Below are positions 54,501-60,300 of a DNA stretch of 64,000 nt, piece by piece; within the stretch, counting starts at the first letter, position 1; every line of letters begins with the position of its first letter. The notes beneath the pieces are model-generated. The model did no database searches, had not been told where the DNA came from, and saw nothing but the letters and a program-made list of their open reading frames with translations. The DNA lies in contig OY744616.1 of assembly GCA_963556255.1 (NCBI GenBank), positions 29,413,908 to 29,477,907 of the forward strand, given 5' to 3'. The position numbers and the translations under genes are program-made. This DNA is from Allolobophora icterica (lineage: Eukaryota; Annelida; Clitellata; Crassiclitellata; Lumbricidae).

Positions 54501-55492
54501 TCAAGATTGCTGTTTTTGCATTCCGGCGCAATTCCTCTTTCTAAACACAGTGAAACAAACACATCAAGCATATGAGCGATTCTACAAGCAATCTCACAAT
54601 CATATTTGTCTGGCTAGAATAGTCTTCAGTTTATGCGAACCGAAGTGATAAGGTCTCTATTATATTATTATGGATATGTTGTAATCTGATACACAATACA
54701 CATATGAAATAATCGGGTATTTTATGGTATGGTGTAATATGGGATGGCATAATGTGATGTGATGTGTTATGGTATAGCATGACATGACAAGGCATGATAT
54801 TGTATTGTATTTAAACATTTATAAAGCGCCTCTAGTAGGGTGAACCGTTCAGAGGCGCTCCCAGTACGCAAGGCCAAGAGAAAAGAAATAAGTCTTGAGG
54901 AAAGCAAAAGAAGACGAGGGGTTACCTAATAAAATTCGCGAGGGAGTAAAAGGAGAGAGTGTATTCCAGAGAGAGGGACCACTTGAGGCAAAAGATCGGG
55001 ACTGCGCCATAGCTGTTCTAGTATGAGGAACTGAAAGATATGGAATAGTAGGGCATAGTATGCAATGATAGAAATGTCATGGTATGTTATGATATGTTTA
55101 GGCATGTTACATGACATGCTGCGGACATGGTATGGTAGGGCATGGCATGGCATGGGAAGCTTGATAATACAGCGTTTAATTAAGATAGGCTTCGGCTGAC
55201 TAACCGATAGAACTTCCGAAAGATGAAGAAGACAAAATAACTTGAGCGTTGGTGTAAGTAACCCCAAATCCTGCCTCTGCAATGTGGGTAGTTTTTGTAG
55301 GAGGCACCGGTTTGAATGGATTTGAGTACGTCGCCTCCCACCATGCCTCGATTCTTGAGAATGACTTTTTTCCAACCCATGTCAATTCTGGATCATGTCC
55401 TTCAACGGCGCAGTTTGCCTGGGCGACTTCCCGTTCAGGATTTCCTGTGAACAGCTTCACTCGACAGTTGGATATATCGGGCGTCTGTTGGA
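32983..55492 (-). CDS. Gene A: single-pass receptor with a predicted tyrosine pseudokinase domain (3' 16 exons)
   Basis: Sixteen exons (listed separately) join with matching phase at all 15 junctions, giving about 1,030 residues to a TAA at 32985-32983. Order: Ig-like region, further ectodomain including a PKD-like strand pair ([19 protein letters not shown]), cysteine-containing juxtamembrane exon, transmembrane helix, basic juxtamembrane, kinase-like domain, tyrosine-rich tail. The kinase fold is clear (VAAK beta3 lysine, [20 protein letters not shown]...RPDF). Catalysis is not expected: the glycine loop is AEGRFA, the alphaC Glu is Arg, the catalytic loop is HRRLAVRN, the DFG is GFG, and the activation loop has no tyrosine. 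It probably signals as a scaffold or ligand-binding partner. The signal peptide and any EGF exons must lie beyond 55.5 kb. It is tandem to paralogue B. Confidence 0.85.
33342..33480. repeat. Direct repeat, about 40 bp x2
   Basis: GAGCTGTCTTGCTTAAACTT plus the following about 20 bp occurs at about 33342 and 33440 with one or two differences, in the last intron of gene A. Confidence 0.8.
33934..34942 (-). mobile_element. piggyBac element 2, non-autonomous relic
   Basis: TTAA at 33930-33933 and 34943-34946 flank ends CCCTCAGGCTACCAAGG and CCTTGGTACCTTTAGGG (14 of 17 inverted matches). A transposase C-terminal finger remains on the minus strand. Confidence 0.85.
34388..34515 (-). pseudogene. piggyBac transposase cysteine-rich finger remnant
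   Basis: The minus strand reads [19 protein letters not shown], then TCNNCKDH. The C-x2-C-x4-C-x2-C-type finger is the C-terminal DNA-binding domain of piggyBac transposases. The catalytic domain is gone. Confidence 0.7.
35159..35255 (-). CDS. Gene A exon 15: kinase-like C-lobe
   Basis: 97 nt, acceptor AATTTCAG, donor GTAAAT, phase 1 to 2. It encodes [17 protein letters not shown], then [10 protein letters not shown], the canonical alphaF-alphaG segment of receptor tyrosine kinases. Confidence 0.88.
35738..35864 (-). CDS. Gene A exon 14: P+1 loop and alphaF
   Basis: 127 nt, phase 0 to 1. It encodes [14 protein letters not shown], then [20 protein letters not shown]. The APE Glu and the alphaF Asp are kept. 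The acceptor lies within a few bases of a LINE 3' end. Confidence 0.9.
35870..36235 (-). mobile_element. LINE 3' end fragment (copy 1 of a family also at 55.56 kb)
   Basis: The minus strand reads [36 protein letters not shown] and DNINEDK, a LINE C-terminal signature, then a 3' end with TGATGATGATG that runs to the splice acceptor of gene A exon 14. Confidence 0.75.
36659..36796 (-). CDS. Gene A exon 13: degenerate catalytic and activation loops
   Basis: 138 nt, phase 0-0, acceptor TTTTGCAG, donor GTAATC. It encodes [13 protein letters not shown], where the HRD Asp is Arg, and [10 protein letters not shown], where the DFG Asp is Gly. The activation loop that follows is acidic and lacks tyrosine. 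Confidence 0.9.
37010..37256 (-). mobile_element. Full-length tRNA-derived SINE
   Basis: Minus strand: head GGGGCGTGGTGGCTCAGAGG with A box, B box GGTTCGAATCC, a V-like core CCTTGGGCAAGTCC, then GGCGCTATAGAAATATCCGG and a (TAAA)n tail. It is about 90% identical by eye to the copy at 48.4 kb. The tail resembles that of the LINE at 16.4 kb. Confidence 0.85.
37411..37556 (-). CDS. Gene A exon 12: hinge to alphaE
   Basis: 146 nt, phase 1 to 0, acceptor TTTTTACAG, donor GTAAGA. It encodes [17 protein letters not shown], then [13 protein letters not shown], the hinge, alphaD and alphaE of a tyrosine-kinase fold. Confidence 0.9.
37780..38271. mobile_element. hAT-type element, first of a stacked pair
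   Basis: Ends CATGTGCGGCGATC and GATCGCGGCCACTG are imperfectly inverted. Duplication GTTATGTT at 37772-37779 matches GTTATGT at 38272-38278 (continued at 38715). The G-run beside GTCCCCCC palindromes resembles 39660-39880. Confidence 0.8.
38279..38706. mobile_element. hAT-type element, second of a stacked pair (TSD GGTTATGT)
   Basis: Ends CAGGGCATATTTTAA and TTAAAATATGCACTG are inverted. Exact duplication GGTTATGT at 38271-38278 and 38707-38714. It contains two internal palindromes pairing CTAGTGGGACAAAT with ATTTGTCCCAGTAG. Confidence 0.9.
38715..39659. other. Gene A intron, no recognised feature
   Basis: A short (TTAA)n stretch near 38760. No coding similarity or terminal repeats seen. 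Confidence 0.4.
39660..39880. mobile_element. hAT-type MITE, 221 bp
   Basis: Ends CAGTGGCGGCGATC and GATCGCCGCCTCTG match at 13 of 14 inverted positions. Flanks ATGGGGCT and ACGGGACT agree at 6 of 8. Related in its ends to 37780-38271. Confidence 0.82.
40239..40349 (-). CDS. Gene A exon 11: alphaC to beta4/5
   Basis: 111 nt, phase 1-1. It encodes [13 protein letters not shown], then [13 protein letters not shown]. The position of the conserved alphaC Glu appears to be Arg (ALIRAKI aligned to the FLKEAKI pattern). Confidence 0.85.
40707..41981. mobile_element. hAT-type element, 1.28 kb, hosting another
   Basis: Ends CAGTGGTGGACTGG and CCAGTGCACTCCTG are imperfectly inverted. Flanks CAAATCTC and CAAATATC agree at 7 of 8. 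A 131-residue open frame at 40865-41260 has no recognisable motif. Confidence 0.68.
41517..41809. mobile_element. hAT-type MITE nested in 40707-41981 (TSD TGCCTTCT)
   Basis: Exact 8-bp duplication TGCCTTCT at 41509-41516 and 41810-41817. The ends CAGACCCGCCG... and ...GTCAGCCCTG are only loosely inverted. Confidence 0.78.
42047..42565. repeat. Long (CATA)n microsatellite
   Basis: About 520 bp of CATA units with regular TTCATACATGCATG interruptions at roughly 100-120 bp spacing, suggesting higher-order duplication of a block. It lies in a gene A intron about 100 bp 3' of exon 10. Confidence 0.97.
42745..42943 (-). CDS. Gene A exon 10: juxtamembrane and glycine loop
   Basis: 199 nt, phase 0 to 1. 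It encodes an acidic juxtamembrane with [16 protein letters not shown], then [20 protein letters not shown] and VAAKYLP. Two of three loop glycines are replaced; the beta3 lysine is kept. Confidence 0.88.
43190..43290 (-). mobile_element. LINE/SINE 3' tail fragment
   Basis: TTTATATAGCGCCTCTTCAG and the following GGGAGGCGTTCCC resemble the SINE/LINE tail hairpin at 37.05 and 54.83 kb. Confidence 0.5.
43354..43499 (-). pseudogene. Out-of-order duplicate of gene A exon 8 and its flank
   Basis: 146 bp matching 47809-47954 with about 7 differences, including the TTTACTGCCGGAGC coding stretch and donor GTAAGT. The identity stops before the acceptor AG of the true exon, and inclusion after exon 9 would break the frame, so it is a pseudoexon. 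Confidence 0.85.
44009..44175 (-). CDS. Gene A exon 9: transmembrane helix and stop-transfer
   Basis: 167 nt, phase 1 to 0, acceptor AATCGCAG, donor GTGAGT. It encodes [20 protein letters not shown], a strong transmembrane helix followed by basic residues, then the cytoplasmic juxtamembrane. Confidence 0.88.
44290..45987 (-). mobile_element. LTR-retrotransposon-like relic, uncertain
   Basis: Minus strand: an LTR-like start TGTAGCG at 45987, a TATA box GGCTATAAAAGC at about 45712-45701, a leader of about 600 bp, then an ATG at 45091. The 125-residue frame has heptad-like repeats ([20 protein letters not shown]), coiled-coil and gag-like. A second fragment at 44655-44341 has [20 protein letters not shown], a pattern seen at pol C-termini. 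No second LTR or target duplication was found. Confidence 0.35.
46056..47417. mobile_element. Foldback element with about 470-bp inverted arms
   Basis: 46056-46524 and 46947-47417 are nearly complementary over their length, with outer ends ACAG(G)CAATTCGTAAAACC. The arms carry repeated CAGGGATTTTGTAAAATCCC palindromes. The 420-bp centre contains its own inverted repeat, a 20-bp stem GAAAGTGAAGTTGTCGAGCC. No coding sequence. It lies in the intron between gene A exons 8 and 9. Confidence 0.88.
47920..47961 (-). CDS. Gene A exon 8: 42-nt microexon starting the transmembrane segment
   Basis: Acceptor CATTTAG, donor GTAAGT, phase 1-1. It encodes [15 protein letters not shown], which leads directly into the transmembrane helix of exon 9. 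A second copy of this exon lies out of order at about 43.47 kb. Confidence 0.75.
48006..48066. repeat. Short TATG microsatellite
   Basis: TATG/TTTG units just 5' of gene A exon 8 (minus orientation). Confidence 0.85.
48375..48572 (+). mobile_element. SINE, 5' truncated, with a 33-bp target duplication
   Basis: Same family as 37010-37256: B box GGTTCGAATCC, core CCTTGGGCAAGTCC, tail GGCGCTATAGAAATATCCGG. The A-box head is missing. The sequence 48342-48374 is repeated exactly at 48573-48605. Confidence 0.9.
48736..48772 (-). CDS. Gene A exon 7: 37-nt microexon
   Basis: Acceptor TTTATTAG, donor GTAAGA, phase 0 to 1. It encodes [12 protein letters not shown] and links the ectodomain to the transmembrane segment. 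The support is phase continuity. Confidence 0.68.
49146..49322 (-). CDS. Gene A exon 6: membrane-proximal ectodomain
   Basis: 177 nt, phase 0-0, donor GTAAGT. It encodes [19 protein letters not shown], then [17 protein letters not shown]. The acceptor (TTTGTAAG) has a weak pyrimidine tract, so the 5' boundary is less sure. Confidence 0.7.
49701..49848 (-). CDS. Gene A exon 5: ectodomain beta-sandwich segment
   Basis: 148 nt, phase 2 to 0. It encodes [20 protein letters not shown], then [10 protein letters not shown]. The KRRKR stretch resembles a basic proprotein cleavage site, but this is speculative. A decayed duplicate of part of this exon seems to lie at 49870-49935. Confidence 0.82.
50229..51088 (-). 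CDS. Gene A exon 4: large ectodomain exon with PKD-like segment
   Basis: 860 nt, phase 0 to 2, acceptor GGTTTCAG, donor GTGAAA. It is unusually long for this gene. It has a PKD-like pair ([20 protein letters not shown]), several N-glycosylation sequons (GGNRT, HSNGT, ENDT, PNDT) and a closing [12 protein letters not shown] typical of extracellular sandwich domains. Confidence 0.88.
51600..53003. mobile_element. Unclassified repeat with inverted ends
   Basis: GGGTCATATTCCGAAA near 51608 is inverted as TTTCGGATAATGACCC near 52987. Between them GGATGGTAATGA-type motifs occur at least five times in both orientations (about 52170, 52227, 52253, 52420, 52810). No target duplication or coding sequence found, so the class is unknown. 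Confidence 0.4.
53449..53644 (-). CDS. Gene A exon 3: ectodomain
   Basis: 196 nt, phase 2 to 0, acceptor ATTTTCAG, donor GTTTGA. It encodes [19 protein letters not shown], then [17 protein letters not shown]. No domain is recognised. Confidence 0.78.
54095..54264. mobile_element. hAT-like MITE, 170 bp, old
   Basis: Ends CAGGCCCGAATTAAG and CTTAATGCGGCCCTG are inverted with two mismatches. No convincing target duplication remains. Confidence 0.6.
54420..54540 (-). CDS. Gene A exon 2: ectodomain
   Basis: 121 nt, phase 1 to 2, acceptor GTGTTTAG, donor GTAAGT. It encodes [19 protein letters not shown], then [15 protein letters not shown]. No domain is recognised. Confidence 0.78.
54820..55015 (-). 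mobile_element. LINE/SINE 3' end fragment
   Basis: TTTATAAAGCGCCTCTAGTA and GAGGCGCTCCCAGTACG form the tail hairpin seen in the CR1/L2-like LINE and SINE here. Confidence 0.5.
55205..55492 (-). CDS. Gene A exon 1 (first in window): Ig-like ectodomain
   Basis: 288 nt, phase 1-1, acceptor AAATAG, donor GTTAGT. It encodes [17 protein letters not shown], then [15 protein letters not shown], the counterpart of gene B exon 6. Upstream exons are not found between 55.5 and 64 kb, which is occupied by mobile elements. Confidence 0.8.
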
Positions 55493-55544
55493 CTATTTGC
55501 AAAATAACACAGTAAAATGTATGCAAATATATTCAATGCAATAA

Positions 55545-55885
55545 ATTTCTTTTAAAACAGTTTCTGTAAAATCTTGAATTCACTTGATGAATCTATTGAT
55601 AATCTTCATCAGCATTGTCATCATCAGTTCCTGACGTCAACCACTTGGCGACGATGGGTGTGAATAAACTTTTTTAAACAGTTTCTGAATATTGTTGAAT
55701 TCACTTGATGCACCTGTAGATCGTCCTCATCAGCATCACAATCATTTTCTGATGCCTGCCATTTGACACCGATGGGTACAAATAAATGATCTTCATTGTC
55801 CTTGGTCGTTTGTCAAGTTTGTGCTTCTCGCAGTGTTTGTGCCAGTCTTCTTATGCCTTCATTTATATTGACCTTGATGGGTAAT
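55545..55885 (-). mobile_element. LINE 3' end fragment (copy 2) with a 120-bp tandem duplication
   Basis: Shares CATCATCAGTTCCTGA...GGCGACGATGG and TCATTGTCCTTGGTC with 35.88-36.00 kb. The unit from AAACAGTTTCTG to GGGTGTGAATAAA is present twice (about 55555-55670 and 55677-55790), about 75% identical by eye. Confidence 0.65.
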
Positions 55886-56674
55886 TACAATAGTTGCCAC
55901 AGTGGCAGAGCAAGAATCAAGCTTGGTCTTTAGTTATTTCAGCACTCGTTTGCTCTGATTTTATTTCATGTCTAAATTCAAAGTGTAACGCTTCAACATG
56001 TTCAAAAGAGCCCTCGAATTGCACTTATAGCCATTTATCTGCAACTTTATTTCCTATAAGCATGGATAGTGCCCTCGGAGTTGCCAAAGGATTTAGATAT
56101 GACAACGTTTTATGCAGTGATGGGCAATAGTTAACTAAAAAGTTGCTAACTTTTAGTTTAACTAAAAAAATTTAGTTAAGGATGAACTCTTAGTAAAAAA
56201 AATAGTTTAGTTAAAACCATAGTTCAACTAAAATAATTTAGTTGCTGACTAAAAAGTTAAACTGAAGAAAATCAGCAATACGCAACTATTTTCTGCAATG
56301 AACATTTAACACTGTCAGCAACTCAACATGAAACTTATTGAATAACACTGCACGGATTTAGCATTAACAGCCTGTGTTTTCAAATTCATACACTACTTAC
56401 AAATTCATACACTACTTACAGTATGCCTGTGACTGTATGCTATACACATTGCATAGTTTTAAGGTGAAATTGTCATTGACGCTCTGCATTAGTACAGTTC
56501 ACTTAACCTCTGTTATTGTGAAAATGTTTGTCGTAAAAAGTTGGAAAAAAGTTGGAAAAGTTTAACTACTTTTTAGGTTAGTTAACTAATACCCAATATC
56601 AGTTGCCAACTTTAGTTAAACTATTTCATCTAGTTGGAAAATAGTTTTAGTTTAACTAAAACAAGTTTAGTGCC

Positions 56675-57106
56675 TGTCGCGGTCGACTCCTTCGATCGCA
56701 ACGACGAACCAACGAAGGAACTATTAAAAGATCTTTATTTAAAAATAAAGTCGATTAAGTGTAGAGTAAGTCAACTCGTCTATCAAATATCACAATCGTA
56801 GACAGCACACAGGTTGGCTGGTCTCGATTGAACGTTATACGATCAATGTTTCAACGTTTACAAATCTTCGTCAAAAGGCCCTTAATGTACAGCAGGTCTA
56901 TCTTATATAGAGTTCTCCCGGATTCCAGAACGTTCTGTGACGTCACTGTACTTTTCCCTGGAAAGTCCTACTGAACACGTATATCCTTGTTGCATGCACC
57001 GAATTAATGTTGACAGCTTGCTGCAGAATTTTCCGTGCGTTGTAAACAAGCTTGTTGACGCGTCGGTTTTCTTCCCTTGATGCATGCACCCGCGTAGACC
57101 ACGACA
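56675..57106 (-). repeat. 3' LTR of the Ty3/gypsy element
   Basis: 432 bp, same sequence as 62796-63227. Polyadenylation signal AATAAA at 56739-56734. Confidence 0.95.
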
Positions 57107-57120
57107 TTCCCTCCGCCCTC
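57107..57120 (-). other. Polypurine tract
   Basis: GAGGGCGGAGGGAA on the minus strand directly abuts the 3' LTR and would prime plus-strand synthesis. Confidence 0.85.
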
Positions 57121-57300
57121 AGATGATGACACGTCTTCAGCACCATCCCGAACGGGTCATCACAATCAAGCCGGGCCTCCAGACTCCATCTCGACACAGC
57201 ATATACAAACAAAACAAAACACATCAGTTAGTCAATTTATCTATACAATTTTCGGGCTCGATCCTTGTGTGTCGGGCCATTTCCCCCCCCACCATCCGAG

Positions 57301-60300
57301 TCACAACCGAGAGAGGAAATCAGCCACCGTGTTCTGACGTCCAGGACGATATCGAAAGTCCACGTTAAACTCTTGCAATGCTAACGCCCAACGAGTCAGT
57401 TTCGCACTCTTAGGGCTTGCATCTGTGAGATAAGACAAAGGATTATGATCTGAATAAATGATTATCTTTGATAAGAATATCCATGACTTGAATCGTTTAA
57501 GTGCCCAAATTACTGCGAAAGCCTCTCTCTCAATTGTAGACCAATGCATCTGTGTATCTGTAAGTTTAAGGCTAGCAAAAGCAATTGGTTTTTCTTGACC
57601 TTCTTCGGTCCACTGAAACAAGCAACACCCGACCGCGGTGGCACTTGCGTCAACACTTAAACCAAATTCCTTAGTGAAATCAATGGTATGCAACTGTGTA
57701 GCTTTACTGAGATCATCCTTTAACTTATCTAGTGCTTCTTGATGCTTTTGCTCCCAAAGCACCTTCGTAGGTATGTTATCTCGTGTCAAATCAGTTATTA
57801 CCCGTGCTTTTTCAGCTAAAGCAGGTATAAAATTTCGAAAGTAACTGAAAAAACCCATAACCTTTCTAACGTCCTTCTTTGTTGTTGGAGGATGGATATC
57901 ATTGATCGTAGCGATCTTACCTGGATCAGGTTCAATACAACCTGACCCTACTATATGGCCAACAAACTTTATTTTGTTTTGTGCAAAATTACATTTTCTT
58001 AAATTCAAAGTGAGTCCTGCTTCCTCAATAGTTTGCAAGAATTTCTCTAGATGTTCTAAATGGTCATTCCAATTCATTGAAACCACTGCCATATCATCGA
58101 CGAATGGTTCGGTAAAACTTCGCACTGGATGTAAAACTTGGGTCATAGCACGAATAAAGGTATTGCTAGCGGACTTGAGTCCAAACGGCATTCTTGTGAA
58201 CTCAAAAAGTCCTGCATCACATACGAATGCCGTAAGCCATCGATGTTCTTTCCGAACTGGAATTTGCCAATACCCCGATTTCGCGTCGAAAACACTAATA
58301 AACTTTGCCCGTCCCACCTTTTGTAAGACGTCAGCAATGTCTGGGGTCGGGTAACAATCACCTAGAGAATATTTGTTAACATGGCGATAATCAATTGCCA
58401 ATCGAACGCCATTTTGACCTTTGGGTCCCTTTAAAACGCAAACTACCGGACTGGCCATTTCACTTTTCGATGGTCGAATGATGTCTAATGCCAACATTTC
58501 TTCTATCTGGCGTTGTACTTCAGGTTTAAGTAGCTCAGGTACTTTATATGCCCTTAAACGCTTAGGAGTGAAATCATGAGTTATCTTAATTTCATGTTCT
58601 AATACTGGACAATACCCAGGTTTATCCACAAATACTGCCGTGTGCCGATCCAAAATTTCAAAAAGTTGCTTCTGTTCCTCTTGCGAAAGATGCGCTATAA
58701 TCAGAGGATCAATTCGCTTACTCGGGCTTATTTGTTCACGTTCTTCCTGATCTACAACCTCTACTATACCAAATTCTTCATCTTGATCAACAATTACTGA
58801 ACAGCTATTGATCATCGCTTGTTCGAGTCGTTCATGGTATCGCTTGATCTTATTTGCGTGTAAATGTCTTTGTTTTCCCTCTATTTCTACTATATAAGAA
58901 TATGGGGATTTAACCTTGACTACGGTAGCAGGTCCTTGCCATCGACTATAAAATTTAGAACTACCAAAATCTGGTGCTAATACTGCTACTTTATCTCCAA
59001 CTTCGTATTTTCTGTCAGTACTACGCAAGTTATAATAATCTGCATACCGCTTTGTTTCTATATCACTATAGTAATCTGCATAAACTTTCGCGAATTCGAG
59101 GTTTTCCTTCAGTGATTGGAGATACTCTTCGGGTGATTTACCTAAGTTAAGAGGTACTTTTCGTTCGCCAGCCCACGATTCCTTCAACACACTAAGTGGA
59201 CCCCGAGGAAGAGTTCCATAAACCATAGTGAATGGCGAAATATGAGTCGTGCCTGAAGGTTTTTCTCTAAGGCTCCACAGAACAAACGGTAACAATTGGT
59301 GCCATCCACGAGGATCAGATTGAGCAAGCTTAAAGATCATGGTTTTCAAGCTTTGGTTGCATCTTTCAACCAATCCAGCTGCCTCAGGATGTCCAGGGGT
59401 ATTAAATCTGGGACTACAACCCATTCGCCGCAAGAATTCTTTCGTCAAACGACTGGTAAAGTTGGTACCACAATCAGAACTGATGATCCTTGGAATAGAA
59501 AAAGTTGTAAAAACTTGCAACAGAGCTTCACAAACTCCCTTTGCATTCAGCGATCTAAGAGGATACGCCATCGGCCAACGAGAAAATTTGTCCACCAGAA
59601 CCAGAGCATAATTGTACTGGGGTTTCGATTTGTTGGATTCTCCAGTCACTACCATAGGGCCAATACAATCCATATTTAGATGGTTAAAACAGAGTTCATC
59701 CGCCCTCGGAATAGGAGTGATCGGGACTCGATCTGCCACTTTAACTGGAGTTCTTAGTTGACAAATTTGACAAGACGCACAATATTCGCGAATCCTCTCA
59801 TCCATTCTTGGAAACCAAAAGTTTAATTTGATCCTGGCTCTCGTTGCCTTAAAAGCCATGTGCCCAGCACATGGGGCATCGTGTGCTACTCGCAAGACAA
59901 CCTCGATTCTATCTTCCGGTAAACATAATTGATTAACCTTATGTCCCATAATTTCCCCTTTGTGGTACAGGAGGTTATTATCTATAAAGAAATTATTTTT
60001 ATTCTGTCTCGCTTGTTGCCAGCAAGATATAAGATTGTGACAATTCTGTTGCTCACGCAATAAAGTATCATTATTCGCTACTCCCTCATCAGACTTGAAC
60101 TCTGTTGACTCAACATCAAGAAAATTATCTGAATCATCAACTAGTTGCTCCTGAGAATATTCATTCACTTCTGACGGCAAGGATTCGTTGCTGTTACTTT
60201 TCTCGATATTAACTTCTAAGTTATCTTCTTCTGCCCCTTTATTTATTTGTACACATCGATCTACGCCAGCTACCATCACTACATATTGCGAACTATCCCT

